DNA from: Ipomoea triloba
Lineage: Eukaryota > Streptophyta > Magnoliopsida > Solanales > Convolvulaceae
Assembly: GCF_003576645.1 (NCBI RefSeq)
Contig: NC_044920.1
Span: forward strand, 21,467,847-21,531,846
DNA: 64,000 nucleotides
Direction: 5' to 3'
The notes below the pieces were generated by a model. It did not search any database. It saw only the letters and a program-made list of their open reading frames with translations, and was not told the DNA's origin. The position numbers and the translations under genes are program-made. Positions 11,814-23,613 of this stretch are shown piece after piece (position 1 is the first letter of the stretch; each line of letters starts with the position of its first letter).

Positions 11814-13056
11814 GTGTGCTGTCAATAACCTGTCCTCCTTTTCGTTTACTCTTCACCTTCTGGTCTTTGTACTGTTCCCACTTGTCTGGTTTTTGTTTTT
11901 GTTTTTTTTGGTTAAATTTTATTTGCATAATTGGATCCGATTTTGATCTTCCGTGACCCGTGGATTCCGCCCGTGATTTTTGTGGCGGAGCCGCCATTGT
12001 TATTTCTTTGCGTTTTTGAATTTTTTTTTCTAATGCTACAGTTTTTATCTCCCACTGTTCGATTATAAAAATATTTTATTATTTTTTAATTTGTCTCCTG
12101 GGTTTTGGTTTTCTTCTTTCTGTTGATGGAAGTTAATGCGACGGGTACATGTATTTAATGTTTTGGCTTTTAGAATAGGCGTAGTATACTTTCCGCGTCG
12201 GTCCGCCATAAATTTTCTGTGCTGGATTTCAGTTTGATGGTCCATATTGTGGGCTCACATGTACAGTTTACTATCATATTCATTCGCCATAGGTGATTAT
12301 ACTGTCTCTGTAAATTGTTTGTTTTTTTCTTTTCTGTAAGTGGCTTTGTCATCTACTGGTAATTTGCTGTGCATTTCTCTAGTTTTGGTCAATTATTATG
12401 GATTGAGTATTTGAGTACGCGAATTTTGTCATCTACGGAGTATTTGTTGATTCATGGTGCACAGAGATATGCACTGATTATGAAATGATGAAGTGTTTGG
12501 TTTTAGTTATCAACACTGTTATTTTCCTTTCCTGGGGTTAAATTTTCAACAGAAGTGATCTACTTTGGTAGTTTTCTTTCCCAAATTGGTCACTTCTATA
12601 TATTATTGAACATTTGCGAAGAACTGATGCACTTAATATCTGCTTAAACAAACCATTAAGAGCTGTGCAGAAGTTCTGATCTGATCTATAAGTTTACATT
12701 TTCTCCTTAAGTTTTTATTTTATTTTAATTTTCACTAGGTTCTGTACAGACTGTTGTTATGGATGTTGACAGTTTACTTCTGCCTTAGAGTGGTAGATGA
12801 AGGGGTAGTTCAGTGGCATCATGTTGAGTAGGTTTTGGGCTTATATATTATATATAATGTTAGATAAAGGATCTCCAGGCTATCCCTCTCCTGTTGTTTT
12901 CCAATTTCTTGTGTTTCTTTAGGTGCCCAAGGCTTATACTACAGACCATTATTGTTGTTATTTTGAAGAACTAATCAACTGCACATTATTTGCTGAAGTT
13001 TTAGTTGTCACTATTAACAGTTCACACAACTCAAGCAATTAATTGGAATTCAATAA

Positions 13057-13251
13057 TTGTATCTGACCAGCTCTTTCTTACATGATGCAGTTGATTTCTA
13101 CATAACTGTTTTAAAAGAGTTGCGGTGAGCACGGGAAGAAGATGTAAGTAAGATTTACTCATGAATTTCCAGATACAAATAACGTATATCTTATATGGAG
13201 TGCTTCTTTTGTATCTGACCAGCTCTTTCTTACATGATGCAGTTGATTTCT
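13057..13251 (+). repeat. 43-bp direct repeat duplicating a candidate 3' splice site in the TPP leader
   Basis: 13057-13099 and 13209-13251 are identical. Each contains a pyrimidine run and 'acatgatgcag|ttgattt', a plausible acceptor. The second copy is the likelier acceptor for the leader exon that contains the TPP start. The offset is 152 bp. Confidence 0.75.
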
Positions 13252-13406
13252 GCTTGGACTGCTTTCTCCAGTAGTGGTAAAGATACCCATAAAAGGTGGT
13301 CTCAAAAGTGTGAAGATTTGAGAGAGGAACTGCTCTGCATCAGCTAAAATATTTGTTGAGGTCAATTAAGTTCGGTGTTGTGGACTGGTTGATAGTTTTG
13401 GTTGAA

Positions 13407-15498
13407 ATGGACTTGAATTCAAAGCTTACATCGCCCGTTCTGGCTGATACGGCCCCTGTAAGCGCCTCGAGGCTAGGCATAAAATCTTTGGTGCCATATT
13501 CTCCAGCTGGTACAACTTTCTCTCCCGCACTCTTTCTTACACTCCCAAGGAAGAAGTCCGGGAAACTCGATGACTTGCGGACATCAAACACTTGGTTGGA
13601 TGCTATGAAATCATCCTCTCCTACTCACAATAAAAGAAATAAAGATTCTGGTGCTGATCAAACATCAACTGAGAACGATGTTGCCTACCAGAATTGGATG
13701 GTAATTCTTCTGGTTCCATGTCAATGCTCTTCCTTAATCATATCTTTTTGGATATGCAAATTTGCAAGGTAAATCTTCTAATGGTCTTTTTGGTTTGACA
13801 GCTCAAGTACCCCTCCGCACTTACATCGTTTGAGCAAATAAAAAAGTCTGCTAAAGGAAAGAGAGTAGTATTATTTCTGGATTATGATGGAACTTTATCA
13901 CCAATTGTTGACGATCCAGATCGTGCCTTCATGTCAAATGCGGTAAATAGTTTACCTTGTTGAAGAAATTACAATTTTTTGACCAAAACATCCTTTTCCA
14001 ACTTTTGAATTCATTTTGATACAAGTGACTTATTTCCAGATGTGTGCTGCTGTAAAAAATGCTGCAAAATGTTTTCCAACCGCTATTATTAGCGGGAGAA
14101 GCCGTGATAAGGTAGCTTGTGTTTTACATTGCAGCAAATATGTCACAAGAGAATTCCGACTCTTTTCTAACTTCCATACATTGTTCTATACTCTCATTTT
14201 TGTAGGTATACGATTTTGTAGGACTAACAGAGCTTTATTATGCCGGTAGTCATGGGATGGATATTATGACTCCCATTCTGTCAGATCCCAATGACTCTAA
14301 GTACACTAGGGCAACTGACAAGCAGGTAAAGATTGATCTTGATTTAGAAATGTCATCTCCAATTTCATTGTATGTCATGAATTTATTAATGTGGATTGAT
14401 AAAAAAAATTTGTGAACACAGGGCAAGGAAGTTAACTTATTCCAGCCTGCGAGAGAGTTTTTACCTATGATTGATGAGGTGAGTAAGCGTCTTTCCCAAT
14501 TAAAAACATTGTGCATCCATGAATACATGTGACTTTTCTATTAAGCATGTACTATTTTTCTTGCCATCAGGTTTTTAGATCACTTGTCGAGACTACAAAA
14601 GATATTGCTGGAGCGAAAGTTGAGAACAACAGATTCTGTGTTTCTGTACACTATCGAAATGTGGACGAGAAGGTATTTTGTAATGTGAATTTTGTAAATA
14701 GGACTCCAAATAATGATTGTGTTCCCACATCTGATTAATGGAAAACCTTTGTTGGTTGTGCTATTTACAGAGTTGGGATACAGTAGGGGAATTGGTTACT
14801 GAGCTGTTAAAACAGTACCCTCGTCTGCAATTGAAACATGGTCGAAAGGTAAGATTACATATCCCAAACATTAATTTCTGTGTTTAAGCCATCTATTCTC
14901 CTCTTCCTTCTAACGCAACAGTATTCGTTTTCTGAAGGTTTTAGAAGTCCGGCCAGTGCTCGACTGGGACAAGGGGAAAGCTGTTGAGTTCTTACTCGAA
15001 TCACTTGGTAAGACAAAGATTAAACCATATGTGCATCGAGAGGTTCAAATCAGTTCATTTGGTCTAATAAATGATATTGCAGGGTTTAGTGGTAGTGAGG
15101 ATGTTCTCCCCATATACGTTGGAGATGACCGTACAGATGAAGATGCATTCAAGGTATATATACTGCAAGCAAAACAATTCTCTGATCCATTCCTTGTGAA
15201 ACAGTCAAAAATTGTCCTAATCTCGTAATCCTTTGGTTCACAGGTCTTGAGAGAGCAAAATCGAGGCTTTGGCATCTTGGTTTCTCCCGCGCCCAGGGAA
15301 AGCAATGCTTTTTACTCTCTTCGGGATCCATCAGAGGTACATTAACAACATTAACGTTTCTCGTTTGATTACACTCTTTAGGCCTTCTGCAAACAAGAAA
15401 AGAATTCATTTGGTTTTCGCGGTTTCTGAATATTGCAGGTCATGGAATTCCTCAGGTGGTTAGTGACATGGAAGAGGTCATCAAGCACTCCAGTATGA
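13407..15498 (+). CDS. TPP: Trehalose-6-phosphate phosphatase (11 coding exons)
   Basis: Exons: 13407-13700, 13802-13942, 14040-14111, 14206-14325, 14422-14478, 14571-14672, 14771-14848, 14938-15007, 15083-15153, 15244-15336, 15439-15498. All junctions are GT-AG and all phases agree, giving 385 residues, the normal length for plant TPPs. The enzyme removes phosphate from trehalose 6-phosphate, the sugar-status signal. The N-terminus ([14 protein letters not shown], then [11 protein letters not shown] and [10 protein letters not shown]) is the conserved plant TPP extension. HAD motif I is [10 protein letters not shown], with D125 as nucleophile and D127 as acid/base. SGRSRDKV follows, then GSHGMDI, and motif IV is GDDRTDED (residues 325-332). 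The protein ends [13 protein letters not shown], as in the family. The start is the first ATG matching the family N-terminus; upstream in-frame sequence has no ATG. The eighth intron (15008-15082) is 75 nt and open in frame. Paralogue letter cannot be assigned. Confidence 0.95.
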
Positions 15499-15840
15499 AA
15501 AAGAATAATCTGATCTTTAGCAATTTTACAAGATTCTTTTATTACTTCTTTGTTACGATTTCAATGGAATGGTTAACACAATGTTTTATGAGCAGAGGTG
15601 CTTAAATGAAAGCCTCTTGAGGTAGCGGGAATAGCAATACATTGTTTCTCACTTTCTGATCTAAGCTTCTGAGTGTAAATTCTGTTTACTGTATTCGCAG
15701 ACTGGCACCAAGAAAGCCCATTTTCCTGTGTATTCGTCTTTTATTTGATTTAATTTTTACTTATTTAATTATTTCATCTGCCACATTTTATTGTATTTAG
15801 TTCACTTAATAGGTCTTGTTGACTTAAGGTTTTATGACTG
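15499..15840 (+). other. TPP 3' flank, probable 3' UTR
   Basis: T/A-rich sequence after the stop. No perfect AATAAA stands out, and polyadenylation cannot be placed. It ends where the hAT-like element starts at 15846. Confidence 0.35.
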
Positions 15841-16189
15841 CCAAATAGGGCTGTTAACGAACCGAACATAAACAAACGGAGGTTGTTCGTGGTCGTTTGT
15901 TAAGGATTTTGGGGTGTTCGTGTTCGTGTTCGTTGTTAAGGTTTTTGAAAATTCTGTTCGTGTTCGTTTGTTAAGCGTTCGTTAGTGTTTATTAACGTTC
16001 GCGAACACGTTCACGAACGTGTTCGTTAATGTTAACGAACACGTTCACGAGCGTATTCGCAAACGTTAACAAACATGGTCATTTATGTTCATGAACATGT
16101 TCGTGAACACTTAATAACCAAACACCTGCACATGTTTGTGAACACAATTTGTTCGTGAACAAGAAATAATCTACGTTCACGAACAATTT

Positions 16190-16248
<59 letters not shown>

Positions 16249-16251
<3 letters not shown>

Positions 16252-19200
16252 GTGTATTCGAGTGGGAACTACTTCTTAGTTGAGAACTAGGGACATATAT
16301 TAACCTTAGATGGTTGTTGATCTACGGTTGATATTTGTTCTTTTTTGGATGGAATTGTCGCTGACTTGGAATTATTTTATCAACTAAAAAGCGAGATGGG
16401 GGCATCAAGGTCATTGTGTGTGCACCTTATTATTGTTAATTACGTATTTTCCTCTTTCTCTTTTCTTTTCAGACACGGACACAATTTGGTGTTCACTTTA
16501 CGTATCCTGCATGAACTCTCCATGTTCCTACTTATCTTTGTGCCATTTCATCTTCCCGCAATGGGCGACGCAGGCGTGAGTCAAAACTCGAAGCGGCGTC
16601 GACCGGTGACTTGGGCTTGGTACAGATTTCGGTGGTTGGGTAGAGTAGGTGTTGGCGGGGGTATAGTCATGGTGTCCAGATGGCTGCTGGAGGTTTACTG
16701 TCATTTTTTATTCCAGCAGGTAGTCGCGATGTCGCTAAGTAATTTATTTATTTTTTAACAGAAACGAATTAAGTAGTTTTTTTTTTCGTCGTGTGATTTT
16801 TGACTAAAGGATAATTGGGTTTGATGTTGGAGTATCCAGTTGGGGTTGTTTAGGCTATGTTTTTACAGTATGAAGAAGTTGGTAGACTTTTTAAAATCAT
16901 TGTTTTTCTTTGGATTATGTTTCAGTTTTAAAAATTCACAGCAACATGCACATACCAATTCACAGCTTTGTTTGGGGACATGCATATACGTTAATTATAA
17001 ATGAGCTACACTGCTGCCATACAACTTAGCATGCACTGAACTTAATCAAATTCAATAGTAATGAAAATAAATTATGAGAAAACAAAGTCACTATTTATTA
17101 TCAAATTCAATAACAAAGGAAATAAACTATGACTAACAAAAAGATCTATAGATTTCAAGAAATAAACTATGACTAACTAAAAGATCTACGCCTCGGGACA
17201 ATTACGACTATCATGGTGTGCAAATTGCTTACAAGTCCTACACAACCGTTTAGCCTTAGTTGCTTTCTCGGCAACCTTCTCTCTTATCGATTTCAATCGC
17301 TTCCCAGACCCTTTATTCTTAGCAATGTTAGGTGGCTGGACAACAACATCTGATGACTTTGGCGAGCCACAAAATGAATGGATAACACTTACCTTAGCAG
17401 TACTTGGGGTAACAGCATTGTTGCTATTGGTGGATATCTCACTATGAGCTTTCAATAATGTTGCCAACTCCACCAGGCGGTCGGTATTTCCACATGCACG
17501 GCCAACACAATTGTAGAACTCATTCCAAACTTGGGTGAGTGCAGAATTTGGATCCGTAACAACACTTATGTTGTCTCCCCTACACACCTCGCCATCATAG
17601 GCTCGAGTCCATCTTGCAACAATATATTGAGACGGAATGATGTCTACGTGGGAATCCTTTAATAAGACAAACACATGCCTGCACAACAACCGGGAATCCT
17701 TTAATAAGACAAACACATGCCTGCACAACAACCCAACCCTTTGAAACATTCGACATGTGCGCCTGCACAACAACCCAACCCTTTGAAACATTCGACATGT
17801 GCAATCAAATGACAGGTCAACATTCTTCGCGTACACATCAAATAATCCCCCATCACCATCTTCAACCACGAAGTGTATAGAATCGCCCTCAGCCATCTTA
17901 GATATGATTCGAGACGTGACACACCCCCCCTCAGCCATCTTAGATATGATTCGAGACGTGACACACCCCGCATAAATCTCCTCTTGCACATCATAGAAAA
18001 TAGCTATGGTGTAAATAGTCGCGGTATGCCGCTCGATCTTCAACGGGGTTTTCATCTCTGGAAACTTGCTTTCACAATCTGCATTAAGCTTCGCTTGTTT
18101 ATGCCGTTGGGTATCTATTGCCGCCTCGAATTGCAAGAAAAACTCCACTAAGCTAGCGTGTTGGCTAGTGTAACTCCCGAATACACTATTCTCTGCTTCT
18201 GACCGTGATGTAGTTCGTAATAACCCTCCCATGTAGACGTTGTGGAAATATGCAGGAATCCAAAATTCACGCACCTCAAACATTTGCTTGAACCATTTGT
18301 GTTCACTGAGCCCATAGTCCTCCATAATATGATGCCACCTAACCTCAAACTCTTCAATTTTAAGTTTCTCATTCCACACAACAGCATTCAATGCCCTACG
18401 AAACTCTTCGTTCTTTGCCAATGTTGACCCTACCTTCTCGCTAACCTTGGTCATGATATGCCACATGCAGAAACGATGGCGAGTTGATTCAAACACCTGT
18501 GCAACGGCACTCTTCATGGCAGGATCTTGATCGGTCACTGTCAACTGCGGCACATGCCCCATGCATTTCTTGAAATTCTCAAGCAGCCAGACATATGATT
18601 TTACATCTTCCTTAGATATTAACCCTATAGCGAATGTAATGCATTTCTTGTGATGGTCCACCCCAGTGAAAGGGACAAAAACCAGGCTATACCTGCTCAT
18701 ATCACATCAACGAACTAGGATTACGACTCATCAACATATTATGTCAGACACAACATTTTATTAACTATAACCTACCATTTAAGCATCACAAATGGATATA
18801 TACCCACTGGAAAAAAAACAATCATGTCAACAGAATTCTGGCCGGAATGCGCATTCGTCTACACTTTGTACACACTACCCCGCTCGAATTCATTATCAAT
18901 AAATTACACCTATTACGCTAATTAATATAGCCTACTTTGCACACACTACCCTCATGCATGCAAATAAATATAATGCACAGTCCCCACAGTATATATAATG
19001 CACTCACAATGCACCCCCTATCATTCTCAAATCCCTGGACGCACACTAAAGGTTAATTACAATGTCCCTACTAACACTATTTAACACAATCACTATGCAC
19101 ACAACTTCATAATACTGTACACAAGCAAGAAAAAATAAATAAATTACCTGTTCGTACTGTATGTAGCATCAAACGACATTGCATCTCCAAATCGTGCAAA

Positions 19201-20466
19201 GTTCCTTCTAGCCTCTGGATCCGCCCAAAACACCCGACATAAATGGTCATACTCATCTACATCGTACTCGAAGTACATCTTCGGGCACACCTCTTTTTTT
19301 TGTCGATACTTGGCAAGTATTAGATGCGCATCTCCCGTCTCAATATAAGCCAACAAATCACGTCTGAAATTACAAAAATCAACACTCGTTGCCCCTATTT
19401 TTGAATAATCACCCACCATTTCTTTATACAGTTTAAAAGATTTAATCGGCCCAATATTTGCCTTGGCACAATTGGTAATGAAAGTCTGATGGCCAAGGTC
19501 CAACTTCCGCTTCACTCTCAAAAACGTTTTTGACACCTCCGAACACATACAATGATTATGCCGCTCTTCTAACGAAAACACGACAAACCCCCCACTTCCT
19601 ACCCGCTTAAACACAATCCGTGCATTACACCCCACCCTATTCGATGTCCTACGCCTAATAACATCTGTCCCGGTTTCACCACGCGATCCATCCACCCCAA
19701 TACTTAAAATAGTTGGTTGCTTAAACCCCTCGTGGGAACACAACACGTACTTCATCAAAATCTTACCCTGCCTGTCCTTTTTTTCCGAGCTTCGACGTAT
19801 ATCAAACCCAACTTTTCCTGCATATTTTGCATAGAACTCAATAGCATTGTCCAAATTTAGGAACCACTGTCCAACCGACGGCTTAATTGAAGGATTGCAG
19901 ACCGGAGTCCAATATTTTGTATTTCCTGGGGAAATTTGCATGTCACAACCTTCGGAACCACCAGTATGATTAGCATGCTCTGTAAAACAAAATAATGTCA
20001 TCAAATTAATAAGTCTTGTAATACAAGTTTATCATATGCACTCAACAAAGAGAACACATGCACACACCCTAGTTGGACTTTGCATAGGTACACCGTATCA
20101 AAGCGATAACAAAAACTCACCGGTTGTTGAACCTTCCATCGTCGTTCAATCTCTTCGTCGCTGACTTGCTTAAATCGCTCTCTGACAGTGCCGCTAACTC
20201 CCGCCAACAGAACCAAGCTCTGAACGGTCGGAATATACAAAGGTGATGAACTCCTTTTATAATTAGATTTCCTATAATCACGCTAGAATATCACTAGAAT
20301 AAGAAGAATATTTTGATTCTAATCATTTTGACAAAAATACCCCTACAGTTACACGGCTGATCAATTTATTTTTCATTCCTGAATACATCTCAACCATTGA
20401 ATTCACATTAATTAATGGGTTGGATGAGTCCCTAGTTCTCAACTAAAGAATGGTTCCTACTTGAAT

Positions 20467-20470
<4 letters not shown>
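16249..20470 (-). mobile_element. Autonomous-type FAR1/MULE element nested in the hAT-like element
   Basis: Terminal inverted repeats of about 45 bp: left 16249-16297 (tgtattcgagtgggaact.. ttagttgagaactaggga) and right 20428-20470, inverted, with most positions matching. Both sides are (AT)n or (CT)n(AT)n microsatellite, so the target duplication cannot be read. It carries one transposase gene on the minus strand (17186-20240). 16300-17180 is its non-coding 3' region; the ORF there shows no family motif. Confidence 0.75.
17186..20240 (-). CDS. MULE transposase, FAR1-related (FAR1 + MULE + SWIM)
   Basis: Three exons on the minus strand: 20240 to about 20121, about 19987 to 19148, and 18692 to 17186. 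The junction 19148/18692 is a clear GT-AG and joins SFDATYSTN to RYSLVFVPFTGVDHH. The first junction is ambiguous (acagag has two AGs; the second keeps frame). Exon 2 has a FAR1 DNA-binding domain (FYAKYAGKVGFDIRRSS, later C and H residues of its zinc site). Exons 2-3 contain the MULE core: SFDATY with the first Asp, LTVTDQDPAMKSAV with the second, and the CMWH motif. A SWIM finger follows (CTCRMFQ..LLCRH), and the C-terminus has a zinc knuckle CRTCKQ.. H.. C. Three exact 42-bp in-frame tandem duplications (units starting 17651, 17719, 17888) lie in or near the SWIM region, and the ORF survives all of them. It could be a domesticated FRS gene, but the flanking inverted repeats argue for a transposon. 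Confidence 0.8.
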
Positions 20471-20537
<67 letters not shown>

Positions 20538-20833
20538 TGTAAACATGTTCGCGAACATTATTAAATGAACACTAAATGAGTTTGTTAACGAACACTACTA
20601 AACGAACACAAACGAGCTTGTTCACGAACAGTACTAAACAAACACAAACGAGCTTGTTCGCGAACACTTAGCAAACGAGCTTACTACTGTTCAGACTCTG
20701 TTCGTTTATGAACCGAGCTCTAAATTTTGTTTGTTAATGTTCGTTTACCTTAATAAATGAACATAAACGAACGCTTACCGAGCTCGAACACGAGTAGTTT
20801 GTCGAAAGCTCTGTTCGCTAACAACCCTACTGC

Positions 20834-20965
20834 CAAAGACCTTGTGGTCTAGTGGCACTCGGTGTCTTAGTTTACACTACTACATGAATGATGGGAGTGT
20901 ATTCGCGTCTCAGTGGAGGCGACTGTTGACTCAATACTACATTGTAACAGAGTCATAGTAACTTT
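20834..20965 (+). mobile_element. SINE family 1, forward copy
   Basis: Head 'accttgtggtctagtggcac' carries box A (TGGTCTAGTGG). Box B-like 'gtattcgcgtctc' is about 50 bp downstream, followed by 'agtggaggcgactgttgact' and a T tract. It begins directly at the right target duplication of the hAT-like element, which therefore landed at the head of this SINE. Confidence 0.6.
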
Positions 20966-21191
20966 TTTTTAAGGATAATATTTAGTAGTGTTAATATATA
21001 AAATTTATATATTTAGAGCTTATATAAAAAATTTTATCAAACATGAAAAGTTAAATTTGAAAATTATAAGAAAATGTTAAATAAGATAAATTAAAAAAAA
21101 AAAGAGACTTGATTTGACCTCGTATTTAACAAAGAGGATTGTGATTCCAAACATAAGATTGAGTAGAATGGTCTAATGAGGAATATTATAG

Positions 21192-21374
21192 ACAGTTGCA
21201 TACCGGGAACAGAATGTGGTGGCTGACAGATTGACTAAACAAGTCGTTCGCGAGAGGATCGCGTGGATTGTTTGGAATGAACCTCCACTTAGCGTTACAC
21301 AAGAAGTCTGGAATGACAAGGTTGGACTGTCGTGCAACCGACTGAACCGAGATGTCTCTATTGGGTGTCAATAA
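21192..21374 (+). pseudogene. LINE RNase H C-terminal fragment
   Basis: Frame through 21201 reads YREQNVVADRLTKQ, then IAWIVWNEPPLSV..., ending at TAA 21372-21374. 'REQN-VAD-L' is the final helix of the RNase H domain that plant LINEs carry after reverse transcriptase. Only the tail is present, consistent with 5' truncation on insertion. An identical copy of its last part lies at 37841-37999. Confidence 0.6.
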
Positions 21375-21384
21375 CTTGCAGTAG

Positions 21385-21940
21385 TTATGCCGTGGACCCA
21401 GGTCCACCTTGTCCAAAAACGACGGTTTTTTTTTTTACATATTGGCCTGAAATATGGAACACAAACTCTACATTCACATACACTATACTCTACATTCACA
21501 ATTTGTAAACTCTACATTTACACATTACAGGATTATATGCTTAGCAATTATATTACCACTGTTATGCATTTACACATTCAAAACTCTATATTCACAGGTC
21601 CTATATTCTACATTCACAACTTGAGAACTCCACATTCACACATTACAGGGTTACAAGTTGCTAGAACTTTAACTCTATTACAGATTCACACATGCATAAT
21701 TCTACATTCACGATTTCTATACTCCATATTCACAATTTGAAACCTTCACATTCACACATTTCTGAGCAACTTTACATTCACACAACCATAAATCTACATT
21801 CACGATTTCTATACTCTACATTCACACTTTGAAACCTCTACATTCACACATTTTTGGACAACTCTATATTCAGCAATATGTTTACTATTTTTTTTTATAA
21901 ACAAAAAAAGACAAAACGACGTAGTTTTGGGTCCAAAGCA
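21385..21940. mobile_element. Non-autonomous element with inverted ends and a 'ctctacattcacac' minisatellite
   Basis: The left end TTATGCCGTGGACCCAGGTC is followed by aaaaacgacgg. The right end, inverted, is aaaacgacgtagttttgggtccaaagcataa. Internal units of 12-20 bp (ctctacattcacaca and variants) fill 21460-21880. The plan equals 9350-10055: TTATRCC-type terminus, ACGACGT palindrome, central minisatellite. The ORF through it is repeat-derived. Confidence 0.6.
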
Positions 21941-21944
21941 TAAT

Positions 21945-22470
21945 TTGCGCCCCCCATCCCCCATCCCCCCTTATGTTTGTAAGTTGTAACATTAGTATTA
22001 TGCTTTTTTTTTTTTTTTTATTATTTAAGTACATCTCCAAATCTTTTTTAATTTTTTAAAAGATATAGCCACTAAATCTAATGATATTTTATGAGATTTG
22101 CATAAATTAATTTGTAAGATTTATTCATAAGTAATTAATTATCTAATTTTGATTGTGAATTGTGAATTGCGAATGAAAAAAATGATTTTTTAAACCATAT
22201 TTTGAATGAGGCAATTTTATAGCAAATTTAGAATATGAAAGAACATCAATGAGTACTATCTTATAATGTATTATGAACATTGTATTTTGATTTATCATAT
22301 ATTTTGTATTCCTATTATTTTATCTAATTAATGATGTTTCATAATTTGTCATGACTAGTTTTGATGATTTTAACTTACTTTAATTTTGTCCTACTCATTT
22401 ATAATTCTGGCTCCACCCCTACTTATATTGATAATAATGTGATTTTAAATAAATTATATAAAGATATAGA
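21945..22470. other. AT-rich spacer, possible MITE remnants
   Basis: No gene. The phrase 'attctggctccacccct' at 22404 is a word often seen near ends of plant hAT elements; no partner end was found. Confidence 0.3.
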
Positions 22471-22474
22471 TGAT

Positions 22475-23529
22475 AGTAGTTCATTGATGTATGAGCAAAA
22501 TGCCAAAAGATAAACTTACTTTCCACATGACACCTAATCGGCGGCAAATTATTCTGTGGATTTGATTCCACCTTTAATAATGAATTTAGGTCTAAAATAT
22601 ACAATTTAATTACATGTGAGAGTGTTAACTGGAACACTGGTACCACTAGATCGTCTTTAGCTATTATTTATATATTAAATGTTCACAATCTATATACTGA
22701 TTGTTCACAATTTAAATTGTAAATATTTAACATATAAATTATAATTAATTCACTTTACAAGGTGACCGGGATCCAGGGTATAACTATTGCTCATGGCGGC
22801 TTTGGATAGCTTACAAGAAAATAAACAAACTTGTCTGGGTTGGTTTTTGATTCTTGACAAGAAATGAAATGCCAATTAATTAATACCAATTTAACACGTC
22901 ATGTTGCATGATCAACGTGGAAGTCAGTCTTTCATCTTTATTTACTTATTTAATTTTTATTAACGAAAACTTGTATGCACTATTTGATGGTGTGTATAAT
23001 GGAAAACCTCACTCTTGTATAATAGTATTGTAAAAAATCAAACTTGTGACTTTTATGTACAAGAATTACGTACGCTCCATCCACTCACCCGTACTCATGG
23101 TTTCTGCTTTTAATTTTAAAAATTTCATTGTTGTGATAGAACCTAAGGTGGCGTTTGGTTGGTAAATTTTGTACCATATTATTGGATTTGATACTCATTA
23201 TTACCATGTTTGTTTGTTTACTAATTTTGTACTTATCAAACTATTGGATTCAAATCCTTTAGTAATCATAAAAGTCATTACACTTTCCATTCCCTACGTA
23301 CTTTTGAACAATGAAATAAAAAATGAGAAAGAAAATAAGAAAAAAGAAGTCATTGTCCCACGCCTAGTATGGGGCAATGTTCATCATTTATTTGGTTTAG
23401 GTGTGCATGTGTAGCTCATTTTGGCCTTGTGCTTTGCAAGGCTTTATGCCCAGTTTTTTAGGAAGGGTCACTTTTGGGCCCATGTATTAAACTCTGAGTT
23501 GAGGATGATATAAAATGTTTGGTTCTGTG

Positions 23530-23570
<41 letters not shown>

Positions 23571-23571
23571 N

Positions 23572-23613
<42 letters not shown>

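Larger units (their letters stand above)
15846..20829. mobile_element. hAT-like element (GTTCG-rich arms) with an 8-bp target duplication
   Basis: The left end TAGGGCTGTTAACGAAC and the right end (reverse complement TAGGGTTGTTAGCGAAC) are terminal inverted repeats. Arms of about 350 bp (15846-16195) and 300 bp (20535-20829) are rich in gttcgtgaac-type words. CTGCCAAA occurs directly outside both ends (15838-15845 and 20830-20837), an 8-bp target duplication expected of hAT. The centre was an (AT)n tract into which a MULE inserted. No hAT transposase is seen, so this is a non-autonomous element of originally about 0.65 kb. Confidence 0.75.

Noticed and set aside
11281..11997. Overlapping ORFs of 60-143 residues on both strands
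   Set aside because: They are driven by (TC)n, (TA)n and C/T-rich leader sequence (SLSLSLS, YIYIYIY, RERERER) and lack any domain.
12780..12840. tRNA-like 'ggggtagttcagtggcat' in the TPP leader intron
   Set aside because: Box A-like only; no box B or cloverleaf partner was found nearby.
16345..16758. 137-residue + strand ORF
   Set aside because: It lies in the non-coding end of the MULE, has no recognisable motif, and family members normally have only the minus-strand transposase.
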